Of a DNA stretch of 43,237 bases, positions 25,221 to 34,534 are shown one piece after another (the stretch's first letter is position 1; each line of letters starts with the position of its first letter). Origin of the DNA: CAG-273 sp051891195 (lineage in GTDB: Bacteria; Bacillota; Clostridia; TANB77; CAG-508); contig JBJFEZ010000033.1 in NCBI GenBank assembly GCA_051891195.1, positions 1 through 43,237 of the forward strand, written 5' to 3'. Under the pieces are notes generated by a model, which did no database searches, had not been told where the DNA came from, and saw only the letters and a program-made list of their open reading frames with translations. A program made the translations under genes and the position numbers.

Positions 25221-27923
25221 TTATTTTACGTCATACCAATTATCCGCTTCCGAAACTTCCACTTCTAAAGGCACACTCAATTTAAATGCATTTTCCATAC
25301 TTTCTTTTAATATTTGCTTTACCGCTTCTTTCTCTTCTATTTTACATTCTATTAAAAGTTCATCGTGTATTTGTAATATTAATTTTGCATTTAAATTTTC
25401 TTCATTTAGCCTTCTATTAACTTCAATCATAGCAATTTTCATTATATCAGCAGCAGTTCCCTGAATAGGTGTGTTCATAGCTGCTCTAGAGCCAAATTGT
25501 CTTACCATATAATTATTTGAAGAAAGCTCTGGAATATATCTTCTTCTATGAAATAATGTTTCAACATAACCTTTTTCTTTTGCATCTTCTACTATAAAAG
25601 TCATAAACTCTTGCACACCTTTGTATTTTTCTAGATATTGCTGAATATATTGTTCTGCTTTTTTACGGCCAATTCCAAGTTGTTCTGCTAAACCAAATCC
25701 ACTAATTCCATATACAATACCAAAATTTACAGCTTTAGCTGCTGTTCTTTGTTCTTTTGTTACTTCTTCTAATGGAACATTAAATACTTTTGAAGCAACC
25801 TGTTTATGAATATCTTCGCCATTTTTAAAAGCATCTATCATATTTGTATCTTTAGAAATATGTGCTAAAATTCTTAACTCTATTTGAGAATAGTCTGCAT
25901 CTATAAAAATATTACCCTTTTGTGCTTTAAAGGCTCTTTTTATTTGCTTGCCTTGTTCTGTTCTAGTAGGAATATTTTGCAAGTTTGGTTCAGTTGAGCT
26001 AATTCTACCTGTAGCTGTAATTGTTTGATGAAAATATGAATGAATTTTATGTGTATACTTATTTATATATACTATTAGTCCTTCTACATATGTAGAATTT
26101 AGCTTCATTAAAGTACGGTACTCTAATATTTTTTCAATAACAGGATGTTCTCCTTTTAGTTTTTCTAATATATCTACATCTGTAGAATATCCTTTTTTAG
26201 TCTTTTTATATACAGGTAGTTTTAATTTTTCAAATAATATTACTCCTAACTGCTGTGTAGAATTTATATTAAATTCTTCTTCACACAAATTATATATTTG
26301 TTGTTTTATGGTTTCAATTTCTTCTTTTAATTTATCTCCAAATTCAATTAATTCTTCTTTATTAACAGATATACCTTCATATTGCATTTGAGCTAATACA
26401 TTTACTAAAGGCATTTCAATGTTTTTAAATAAGTCTAAAGAAGTTATTTCCTTCATTTTTTGTTGCATAGGTTCTTCTAATTTTGCAACACTATATGCAT
26501 ATATTGAATTTTTATATTTTTCAAAATCATTATTTTCCTCTTGATTGTCAAATAACGTCATTTGTATCTCTTTTTTTTGTTTTGCTCCAATAGTTTCTAA
26601 ATACTCTTGAATATCTATGTTTAAATATTGCTTTACTAGGTCTTCTAATTTGTATTTTCCATTACTTGGGTTTAAAACATAGCCTGCTATTTCTACATCA
26701 AAGTAAATTCCTTTTAATATTATTTGTTCTTGTTTTAATAATACTATATTTTCATTTAGTTCATAACCATATTTTTGTATTTTTTCATCTTCAAGAATTG
26801 ATTTAAAATACAAAATGTTGTCTTTTATTTCATAAACAATCTTGTCATTGTATATATATATTGACTTTATTTGTTTTTTTATAATTAATTTTTCATCTTC
26901 TATATTTTCTGTACCCAATATATAGTACATTTTTTGTTCTCGCTGTATTTTTTGTATTAAATTTTCTATGTCTTGTTTTTCTTTTAGCGTTTTTACCTCA
27001 AACAGTTCAGAAATATTTGAGGTAGTTTTTTCTTCTGATTTTAAATTAAACCTTTCAATAAATCTATTAAAATTTAATTCTTTAAATTTTGCAATAACTT
27101 CTTCATTATTCCATTCTTTTATTTTAAAGTCTTCTATACTTTCTTCTATTGGAACTTCTAAATTTATAGTTCCTAAAGTTCTTGAAAGTTCTGCTAATTC
27201 TTTATTTTCTATTAGCTTTTCTTTTGTCTTAGGTTTTAAGTCATCTTCATTATTTTCTATAGTTTCATATAGTTTTTCAATAGATTTATACTTTTTTATA
27301 AGTTCTAACGCTGTTTTTTCTCCAATACCTGGTACTCCTGGTATGTTGTCTGAGGCATCTCCTTGTAATCCCTTTACTTCTATTAATTGTTCAGGTGTTA
27401 CTCCGTATTTTTCTATAACTGCTTCTTTATCAAAAACATCTACTTCTGTTTTTCCCATTTTTGTATGTGGAATACGTACTTTAATTTTATCTGAAGTAAG
27501 TTGGAAAGTGTCCCTATCTCCCGAAACAATAGTAACATCTAATTTCTCTTTTTCTGCTTTCTTAGCTATTGTTCCTAAAACATCATCCGCTTCATATCCT
27601 TCTTTTTCAATTATATGAATGTTCATAGCTTCTAAAATATCTTTTAGTATTGGAAGTTGCTGTGCAAGTTCGTTTGGCATGCCTTTTCTAGTAGCTTTGT
27701 ATCCTTCATAAAGTTTATGTCTTGCTGTTGGTGCTTTTAAGTCAAATGCAACCATTAAATATTCTGGCTCAATATCTTCTAATACCTTAAAAAGTATATT
27801 TAAAAATCCATATACAGCATTTGTATATCTTCCATCAGGTGTCATAAGCATTTTAGAACCCATTATCCCATAAAATGCTCTATTTAATATACTATTTCCA
27901 TCTATTAAAACTATTTTTTTCAT
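25221..27923 (-). CDS. polA: DNA polymerase I
   Basis: A 900-residue repair and Okazaki-fragment polymerase. The N-terminal 5' nuclease covers about 1-290 (L-I-D-G-N-S at the start, Y-E-A-D-D-V, G-D-A-S-D-N-I-P-G-V). A central 3'-5' exonuclease-like domain (about 310-480) lacks clear DEDD residues by eye and is probably inactive, as in many Gram-positive PolA. The polymerase domain has D-A-D-Y-S-Q-I-E-L-R (about 665-674), K-A-V-N-F-G-I-V-Y-G and Q-I-H-D-E-L-L. No in-frame CGG codon. It lies 35 bp downstream of the Mbeg1-like gene. Confidence 0.97.
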   Translation of the reverse strand: MKKIVLIDGNSILNRAFYGIMGSKMLMTPDGRYTNAVYGFLNILFKVLEDIEPEYLMVAFDLKAPTARHKLYEGYKATRKGMPNELAQQLPILKDILEAMNIHIIEKEGYEADDVLGTIAKKAEKEKLDVTIVSGDRDTFQLTSDKIKVRIPHTKMGKTEVDVFDKEAVIEKYGVTPEQLIEVKGLQGDASDNIPGVPGIGEKTALELIKKYKSIEKLYETIENNEDDLKPKTKEKLIENKELAELSRTLGTINLEVPIEESIEDFKIKEWNNEEVIAKFKELNFNRFIERFNLKSEEKTTSNISELFEVKTLKEKQDIENLIQKIQREQKMYYILGTENIEDEKLIIKKQIKSIYIYNDKIVYEIKDNILYFKSILEDEKIQKYGYELNENIVLLKQEQIILKGIYFDVEIAGYVLNPSNGKYKLEDLVKQYLNIDIQEYLETIGAKQKKEIQMTLFDNQEENNDFEKYKNSIYAYSVAKLEEPMQQKMKEITSLDLFKNIEMPLVNVLAQMQYEGISVNKEELIEFGDKLKEEIETIKQQIYNLCEEEFNINSTQQLGVILFEKLKLPVYKKTKKGYSTDVDILEKLKGEHPVIEKILEYRTLMKLNSTYVEGLIVYINKYTHKIHSYFHQTITATGRISSTEPNLQNIPTRTEQGKQIKRAFKAQKGNIFIDADYSQIELRILAHISKDTNMIDAFKNGEDIHKQVASKVFNVPLEEVTKEQRTAAKAVNFGIVYGISGFGLAEQLGIGRKKAEQYIQQYLEKYKGVQEFMTFIVEDAKEKGYVETLFHRRRYIPELSSNNYMVRQFGSRAAMNTPIQGTAADIMKIAMIEVNRRLNEENLNAKLILQIHDELLIECKIEEKEAVKQILKESMENAFKLSVPLEVEVSEADNWYDVK

Positions 27924-27958
27924 CTTTACTCACATTCCTTTTCTAAGGCACAAATTTT

Positions 27959-29062
27959 TTAATATTTCTTTATCTTTTGAATTGTATGTTCTTCCCAAAA
28001 ATTATCTTTTGCAATTTTAAACAAAGCAGTTAAAGTTTCTAAAATCATTTTTTTATTTTCCTGTTCTACATTTTTATATGAACTTAATATTATTTTTGCA
28101 TTTAAAAACCAATGAGTACTTAAGTCAGCAAGAGTTTCTGCATTTGTTGTATTAATAACTTGAAAAATAATATCTATTACTTGCTCCCTTTTTTCTACAT
28201 CTATTTGTTCAAGCCAAGCTTTAATTGATTTGTTTATAAATTCACTTCCATTGGTAACCTCTTTTAAATATACAAATTCATTTCCTAATAGTTGCCAACT
28301 ATATAAATCATGCTGCATAACACCTCTTTGTGTACTTTTTACTACTGTATATTTTTCTTTATGGTTTAATAATCTTCCAAATATAGAATCTTGTGGTATA
28401 TATGTATTTACTTTTTCTATTATTTCTTTATATTCTTTAGTTTCTATTATTTCATCGTTAAAACCTGGTCCGTCATTATTGTAAATATTTATTATTCTAT
28501 TTTTAACTTTTTTACTTACAAATGCTGCAGCATATACTGCAAGATTACCACCTTTTGAGTGTCCTCCTATTCTTAATTTGTTTGGATATTCTTTAGCTAT
28601 TTCTTCTAAATATTTTACTGCATCTATTTGAGATGGTATATGACTTTTAAATGTCATATTTAAATCTTCTTTCCATCCTACTACTGTATTGTCTGTTCCT
28701 CTATATGATATATATAAGGTATCATCTGGCATTATTATTGTTATAGCTGAAAATTGTTTTTCTTGTTCTGTATTTATTTTATTTATATATTTTGTTGCTT
28801 TTAATTCTCCAAATCTCTTTGATAATCCCATTGCTGGAAATAACTTTATATCATCTTCCCATAATATTGTCATTTTGCTTATATCTTTTTCTTTAAATCT
28901 TTCACTTAATTCTTTAATTGTTACAATTTCATTTTCTTTTATTATTTCGTCAAATGGAAAATATGAGAATCTTGATAAAATTAAATTGTCTATTTCATTA
29001 AATTTATCTTTTGATAAACTTAAGTCTCCTCTCCATTGTATATAATCAAATATATTTGCCAT
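27959..29062 (-). CDS. Mbeg1-like / DUF2974 alpha-beta hydrolase
   Basis: A 367-residue protein of the lipase-like DUF2974 (Mbeg1-like) family. The N-terminal start (N-I-F-D-Y-I-Q-W-R-G-D) is typical. A nucleophile elbow G-H-S-K-G-G-N near residue 165 gives the Ser, and S-Y-R-G-T-D near 122 matches the oxyanion-side strand; the family Asp and His are not certain by eye. No signal peptide is visible, so it is probably cytoplasmic. AGGAGG precedes the ATG. The substrate is not known; it heads a run with polA and slt. Confidence 0.85.
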   Translation of the reverse strand: MANIFDYIQWRGDLSLSKDKFNEIDNLILSRFSYFPFDEIIKENEIVTIKELSERFKEKDISKMTILWEDDIKLFPAMGLSKRFGELKATKYINKINTEQEKQFSAITIIMPDDTLYISYRGTDNTVVGWKEDLNMTFKSHIPSQIDAVKYLEEIAKEYPNKLRIGGHSKGGNLAVYAAAFVSKKVKNRIINIYNNDGPGFNDEIIETKEYKEIIEKVNTYIPQDSIFGRLLNHKEKYTVVKSTQRGVMQHDLYSWQLLGNEFVYLKEVTNGSEFINKSIKAWLEQIDVEKREQVIDIIFQVINTTNAETLADLSTHWFLNAKIILSSYKNVEQENKKMILETLTALFKIAKDNFWEEHTIQKIKKY

Positions 29063-29237
29063 ACATTTCCTCCTAAAACAATTTCCTTAGTTTTAAATTT
29101 TACTGTGAATTTTATTCTCTTATAATTTATAATTAGTCGCTTAGATATTATTTATTTTTTGTGAATAAAAATTAGTTCTGTTGATAGCAATTCCAACCTT
29201 TTGACTCTATCATATCTGCCTCCTATACAAATTATTC

Positions 29238-29786
29238 TTATTTCCTTTTTAAATCTTTTGAATAATATCTATCTTCCTCTGAAAATATACATCCACAATA
29301 TTTTTGCATATATAGTCCAAGTTCTCGTGCTTTTGCTTGTCCTTCTCTAAAGCCTACTCTAAAGTCGCGATACAAAAAGTTTAATTCATATTTTTTACAT
29401 ATTTCTTCTGCTATTTTCTTTAATTCTTCGTGCTTTTGGTATGGACTTACAAATAAGGTAGTTGTTATTGTATCAAACCCGTGCTCTTTTGCATATTTTG
29501 CAGTTTGTTCTAAACGAACTTTATAGCAGTAATCTGCACACCTTGTTTCTAAACTATTTATTACATTTTTGCAGAATTCATCTAAGCCATAGTCTTCTTC
29601 AAATATTGCTTCTACTCCAATGCTTTGAGTATATTCTTTTAAACAATCTCTTCTTGATTTGTATTCCATATATGGATGTATGTTTGGGTTATACCAATAT
29701 ACTGTTGGTTCAATCCCTTCTTTTCTTAAACTGTCTATGCAGTACACACTACAAGGTGCACAACATGTATGCATTAAAAGCTTCAT
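29238..29786 (-). CDS. queH: Epoxyqueuosine reductase QueH
   Basis: A 182-residue cytoplasmic iron-sulfur enzyme that reduces epoxyqueuosine to queuosine in tRNA, the non-orthologous alternative to QueG. Conserved cysteines are visible: H-T-C-C-A-P-C near residue 7, R-C-A-D-Y-C near 98, and K-Y-C-G-C-I near 165. The Y-N-P-N-I-H-P motif lies near 33. It ends the rpiA-tagO-ruvB-GT operon, 3 bp after the preceding stop. Other que genes are not in the window. Confidence 0.95.
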   Translation of the reverse strand: MKLLMHTCCAPCSVYCIDSLRKEGIEPTVYWYNPNIHPYMEYKSRRDCLKEYTQSIGVEAIFEEDYGLDEFCKNVINSLETRCADYCYKVRLEQTAKYAKEHGFDTITTTLFVSPYQKHEELKKIAEEICKKYELNFLYRDFRVGFREGQAKARELGLYMQKYCGCIFSEEDRYYSKDLKRK

Positions 29787-29789
29787 TTT

Positions 29790-31460
29790 TTATGTCCTTT
29801 CTAATTTGTATATATACAAATTATTAAATGTATTTATTTTTTCATATTTTACATCAATATTATAGTTTTCTTTTATAAATAACACTATATTATCTATATA
29901 GTTAGTATATTTTTTTCCTGACCAAGTTACATCTCCATCTATTAAATATACATTTTCTTTTAGTAAATCTAAAAATGTTCCTTCTAAATTATATCTTTGT
30001 TTAAAGTCATAATAATTTTGAGTAAACATATCCCATCCGCCCATAACTCTTAAATTTGAAAATGCAGATTTAGGTGGCATCTCATATACAGAGTATGTTA
30101 AATACCTAAATTGTAAAGATGGAACTGTATATAAATATACATTTTCTTTGTGACTATTTGTATATTCTATTAGTTCTTTATAATTTGAATATGAGTCTAA
30201 TTGGTAGTTAAAGTTGTATTTAGTACCTGAAATGGTAATTACTATTGTTGGTATTAATATTGAAATAATTGATACTGCCTTTATACTATATTTTTTGTTA
30301 GGTTCAAGTTTTAAGTTGTATAATATTAAAGCTGTTCCTAGAATGTATTCAGGTATTATTACTCTTAACATACTTCTGTTTAAAATTATAAATAATGTAT
30401 GTACTGCAATAGTTGTTAAAGCAACTAGTATGTTAATTTTTCTGTTTTCTTTGTTTAGCAAACTAATTAAAGCAGTTCCAACAAACATTAAAGTTATATA
30501 GGTATTGGTATTTATCATTTCATCTTTTAATTTGTTAATTACACTACTTACTTGTAAATTTAAGTTATAGTACTCACCATTTTGCTTTTTATAGTCTATA
30601 ATTTTTTGTAGGTTTTCTTTGGTATATACGTTTTCGTCTCCAAAATTAAAAGTATAAAATATATAATGGTCATTTTTAGACCAACCTATTTGGTCAAATA
30701 TTTCTTTATTTGTACTATAATTCGTATATGATAAATCGTGTAGCTGTGCTCTTAAGTTGTTATATTGCGTATATTCTTTATATAAGGTATTTGAATTATA
30801 TATTATTATATTTGAAATATATACCACTGCTGTAATTATTAGTAATACTAAATAATATTTTATAAGTTTTATAGTTCTATCTTTTAGCCTATATTTTGCC
30901 AAGTAATATATTAAATATATTGCAAAAAATGGTGCAATTATTAGTAATGACTGCATTCTTGTCATTATTCCTAATAAGTATAGTATGCTTGATAATATAA
31001 TCCACTTTTTGCTTTTGTTTTCTTTTTCTACTTCATTTATTAATATAAAGAATGCAGTTAATATTAGTAATGCTGCAACTGAGGTATATTGAATAAGTAG
31101 CAAAAGAGCTGTGTAAAATATACTTGCAAATAACGTATATATTAATATTGATATTTCACTTTTTTGTTTTTTTATAATTATATACCCAATTACTGTAAAA
31201 CATATAAATTGCATTGAAAGTAAGAATATACTATGCCAATTTACTGTTGGAATAATTCTAAATAATAATCCTACTAAAACGCAAATTACAGGGTGAATAT
31301 ACACCCCGTGAAAATTGTATGTTCCGTCTAGTCCTGAGTATAAATTATAAATTATGAAATCATCTACTTGTTCATACTTTATATCAAATACAACGTTGAC
31401 TATAGAAAATATTATTAAATTTATTAAAATTACTATTAATAAAATATTGTTTCTTTTCAT
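29790..31460 (-). CDS. Polytopic membrane protein, GT-C glycosyltransferase-like
   Basis: About 556 residues with some ten or more membrane segments from the N-terminus to about residue 410, then a soluble C-terminal domain (about 430-556). The loop after the first membrane segment carries acidic residues (G-L-D-G-T), and the topology resembles GT-C lipid-linked sugar transferases or YfhO-like proteins; no family is certain. I prefer the ATG at 31460 (MKRNN). GAGGGA lies upstream at good distance, although an in-frame ATG at 31481 overlaps the ruvB stop. It is translationally close to ruvB and queH. A role in wall-polymer or lipid glycosylation is inference. Confidence 0.6.
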   Translation of the reverse strand: MKRNNILLIVILINLIIFSIVNVVFDIKYEQVDDFIIYNLYSGLDGTYNFHGVYIHPVICVLVGLLFRIIPTVNWHSIFLLSMQFICFTVIGYIIIKKQKSEISILIYTLFASIFYTALLLLIQYTSVAALLILTAFFILINEVEKENKSKKWIILSSILYLLGIMTRMQSLLIIAPFFAIYLIYYLAKYRLKDRTIKLIKYYLVLLIITAVVYISNIIIYNSNTLYKEYTQYNNLRAQLHDLSYTNYSTNKEIFDQIGWSKNDHYIFYTFNFGDENVYTKENLQKIIDYKKQNGEYYNLNLQVSSVINKLKDEMINTNTYITLMFVGTALISLLNKENRKINILVALTTIAVHTLFIILNRSMLRVIIPEYILGTALILYNLKLEPNKKYSIKAVSIISILIPTIVITISGTKYNFNYQLDSYSNYKELIEYTNSHKENVYLYTVPSLQFRYLTYSVYEMPPKSAFSNLRVMGGWDMFTQNYYDFKQRYNLEGTFLDLLKENVYLIDGDVTWSGKKYTNYIDNIVLFIKENYNIDVKYEKINTFNNLYIYKLERT

Positions 31461-31470
31461 TATAAAAAAA

Positions 31471-32476
31471 CTATCCCTCATAATTTACGCCTATGTGGCT
31501 ATATGCAGCTGGCATTGCAACCCTTCCCCTAGCAGTTCTTGCAATAAACCCAATTTGAATTAAATATGGTTCATATACATCCTCTACGGTTTCTGGTTCT
31601 TCTCCAATAGTTGTTGCAATAGTATCAATTCCGAAGCGGTCTACCATTGTATTTTATAATCATTGTTTCTAGAATCTTTCTATCTATATCATCAAGACCC
31701 ATTTCATCTATTTCTAGTTTAGCAAGTGCAGTTTTTGCTATTTTTAAAGTTATATTTCCATCTCCTAAAACTGCTGCATAGTCTCTTACTCTTCTTAAAA
31801 GTCTATTTGCTATTCTTGGTGTTCCTCTAGAACGTCTTGCAATTTCAACAGCTGCTTCATCATCAATTTCTAGGTTTAATATTTTAGCCGACCTTTTTAC
31901 AATAGTTGTTAGATCTTTTGTTTCATATAGCTCTAAGTGATGCAATATTCCAAATCTATCCCTTAGAGGTGTTGCTAATGCTCCTGCTCTTGTTGTTGCA
32001 CCAATTAAAGTAAACTTTGGTAAATCTAATCTAATAGACCTTGCACTAGGACCTTTTCCTATCATAATGTCTAAAGTATAATCTTCTAATGCTGGATATA
32101 ATATTTCTTCTACACTTTTGTTAAGCCTATGAATTTCATCTATAAATAACACATCAAACTCTGATAAGTTAGTTAATAATGCTGCTAAATCTCCTGGTTT
32201 TTCTATGGCAGGTCCTGATGTGATTTTTATATTTGAATTCATTTCATTAGATATAATATTAGCAAGAGTTGTTTTTCCAAGTCCTGGTGGTCCATATAAT
32301 AAAATATGGTCAAGTGGTTCTCCTCTTTTTTTAGCCGCCTCTATGTATACTTTCATATTGTTTTTTACTTTATCTTGTCCAATATATTCATCTAGTGTTT
32401 TTGGTCTTAAAGAATTTTCTACTCTTTCTTCTTGAATATCTTCTAATTCCGGGCTTATTAGTCTTTCTTCCTCCAT
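31471..32476 (-). CDS. ruvB: Holliday junction helicase RuvB, +1 frameshift at CGG
   Basis: The AAA+ motor of RuvAB branch migration. Walker A is Y-G-P-P-G-L-G-K-T-T near residue 60, Walker B F-I-D-E-I-H-R-L near 110, sensor A-T-T-R-A-G-A-L near 160, then the lid (G-T-P-R-I-A-N-R). In frame 0 translation stops two codons after C-T-T-C-G-G (CGG at 31631-31633), losing the winged-helix domain. Skipping the C restores G-I-D-T-I-A-T-T-I-G-E-E-P-E-T and continues through A-R-T-A-R-G-R-V-A-M to G-V-N-Y-E-G and a stop at 31471-31473. The result is 334 residues, the normal RuvB length. The stop overlaps the ATG at 31481 of the next frame. ruvA is not in the window. Confidence 0.93.
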
Positions 32477-32502
32477 ACAACCTTCCCTCTTAATTTTAAA
32501 TT

Positions 32503-33626
32503 TTATTTGTCTTGTCTAATATTTTTAGTATCAATATTTTCAATTTCATCTTCTTTTATTCTAAATATATCTTTATAGCCTATAGCAGCAATAGCAATTA
32601 CAAGAAGAGCAAAAGACAAAGCTTTCCATATGCCACTTTCTAATAATATTATTGCAAACATTCCTAATGTTGCAGTTAGTGCATATAATATTAAAACAGC
32701 TTGTTTTTGTGTATATCCTCTTTTCATTAATCTATGATGTAAATGTCCCTTGTCTGCTTTAAATACCGATTTTATTGATTTTCCTTTTATAATTCTTCTA
32801 ATTATAGCAAATATTGTATCAAATATTGGTAGTCCAAGTACAATAATTGGAGCTATTAGTACTAAGGCAGTATAAGTTTTTGCAACTCCGAAGTATTGAT
32901 ATAATAGCTAAAGAAAATCCTAAAAAATTTGAACCAGTATCCCCAATAAATGTTTTGGCAGGACTAAAATTAAATGGCAAAAATCCTACTATTGAACCTG
33001 CTAATGCAGTAATTAACAATATTGCTATTAGTGGTGATGATGGATTTAAAATAAATATAATTAATAAAGAAAAGCAAGAAATTAGTGTAATACCTGATGA
33101 TAATCCGTCTAAACCATCTATTAAATTTATAGCATTTGTAATTCCTACAATCCATCCAATAGTAATAATATATGAAAACCAATCATAAAAGAAAATTTTG
33201 TTATCTAAAAATGGTATATTAATATTTTCAATACGAATTCCACAAATTGCTACTGTTGTTGCTGCAATTATTTGTACTATTAGTTTTACCCAACTAGGAA
33301 TTCCTTTTGAATCATCTATAAAACAAGTTATACCTAAGATGATTATTCCTATTAAAAAACCTATTAGTTTTATTACATAATTTTCTGAGTCAAATAAGTT
33401 AATAGAGCCTTCTATGCTCATTATAATTAACAGATAAATAGTAGAAACTATAAAGCCACATATAACTGCTATTCCGCCCAAGTCTTGGCATTGGTTTTTT
33501 ATTTACTCTTCTATCATCTGGTATATCTATTGCTCCAACTTTTTTTGCAAGCCTCATTGTATATGGTGTTAATACAAATGCTGTTATAAATGCAAGTAAG
33601 AATGCTATTGCAATGTCTCCCCACAT
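32503..33626 (-). CDS. tagO: TagO/WecA-type GlcNAc-1-phosphate transferase, two +1 frameshifts at CGG
   Basis: A membrane glycan-initiation enzyme: undecaprenyl-P plus UDP-GlcNAc gives the lipid-linked first sugar of wall teichoic acid. Three reading frames are needed. Shift one is at CGG 33474-33476 (CTT GGG CGG AAT), restoring P-R-L-G-G-I-A-V. Shift two is at CGG 32888-32890 (ATA CTT CGG AGT), restoring S-I-L-G-V-A-K-T and running to 32503. The joined protein has 373 residues, normal for the family. Motifs: D-D-R-R-V-N-K-K-P (about 38), I-D-G-L-D-G-L, I-G-D-T-G-S, and, only after shift two, D-K-G-H-L-H-H-R-L with its catalytic histidines. AGGAGG precedes the ATG. The symbol is chosen because a teichoic-acid cluster follows; wecA is equally possible. 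Confidence 0.9.
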
Positions 33627-33644
33627 AACTTGTCCTCCTTTTGC

Positions 33645-34340
33645 TTAGTGTATTACTTCTATTGCATAATTAATAAATAATCCGCTTTCTATAACTCCTG
33701 TAATTGATTTTATATCATCTTCTAAGCTATCATAAATTTCTACAAATTTTGTATCTAATATTACATTGTTGTTTTCTGTAAATATTGGTCCATCCTTTTT
33801 TTCTGCTTTTCTTAAAATGCATTCTGTTGCACCTAAATCTAATAAAGCTTCTTTTACACTATTAACAGCTTCAGGGTGCACTTCAACTGGAATAGGCATT
33901 TTTTCATTAAGATTATCTACAAATTTTGTATCGTCTACTAAAATATATGTAATAGCTGCATTTGTTATATTTAATTTTTCTTTAAACAAAGCTGCACCTC
34001 TACCTTTTATTATCCAGTTATTATTTTTGTCTACTTCATCAGCTCCATCAAATGCCCAGTCTGGTCTTTTTTCTAATATACTAGCTGTTGGAATTTTTAG
34101 ACTATGGCATAATAGTTTTACTTCAAAAGAAGTAGGTATTGCTGTAATATTTAAGTTTTCTTCTTCTATTCTTTTTGCTATTTCTTTAATAGTTAAATAA
34201 GATGTAGAACCTGACCCAAAACCTATTACATCTCCATCTTTTACTTTTTTTGCAAGTTCTTTTGCTATTTTTTCTTTTTGTTCTTGATTATTAATATTTT
34301 TTGGTTCAATTTCTTGTGTATTATTGTTCATCCATTCCAT
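33645..34340 (-). CDS. rpiA: Ribose-5-phosphate isomerase A
   Basis: A cytoplasmic enzyme of the pentose phosphate pathway (ribose-5-P to ribulose-5-P). Motifs: G-F-G-S-G-S-T-S near residue 40, D-G-A-D-E-V-D near 95, and K-G-R-G-A-A-L-F-K-E-K near 106 with the catalytic Glu. I take the ATG at 34340 (MEWMNN, 231 residues) because TAGGA lies 9 nt upstream. The longer in-frame start at 34379 would add an unusual tail (M-S-T-Y-K-I-K-K). It is the first gene of the tagO-ruvB-GT-queH run. Confidence 0.95.
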   Translation of the reverse strand: MEWMNNNTQEIEPKNINNQEQKEKIAKELAKKVKDGDVIGFGSGSTSYLTIKEIAKRIEEENLNITAIPTSFEVKLLCHSLKIPTASILEKRPDWAFDGADEVDKNNNWIIKGRGAALFKEKLNITNAAITYILVDDTKFVDNLNEKMPIPVEVHPEAVNSVKEALLDLGATECILRKAEKKDGPIFTENNNVILDTKFVEIYDSLEDDIKSITGVIESGLFINYAIEVIH

Positions 34341-34451
34341 ATATATCATTCCTATCTTTTTTATTTTATACGTGCTCATTATATCATTATATTGCTTTAT
34401 AGTAAACTTTTTTTGAAATTTTTTGTGTAAATTTTAGTTTCATTTGGCTTA

Positions 34452-34500
34452 CTAAAAAACAAGAACTCAGTTTCGTTGAAACTGAGTTCTTGTTTTTTAG
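34452..34500. terminator. Very strong bidirectional terminator
   Basis: A 23-bp perfect stem (34452-34474 with 34478-34500) and a 3-nt loop GTT are flanked by A6 and T6 runs. It lies between the NUDIX stop (34535) and the rpiA start, so it insulates the two minus-strand units. Confidence 0.9.
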
Positions 34501-34534
34501 AATGGTAAACTTTACCTTTTTTCTTTGGAGAGTG

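Noticed and set aside
31471..33626. Treating ruvB and tagO as pseudogenes, or the breaks as plain assembly errors
   Set aside because: Three breaks in two adjacent genes would usually suggest decay or poor sequence. But all three are +1 at CGG, coding constraint continues after each, and no other gene in the window is broken except the M23 gene at the same kind of site. Raw reads would still be needed to exclude error.
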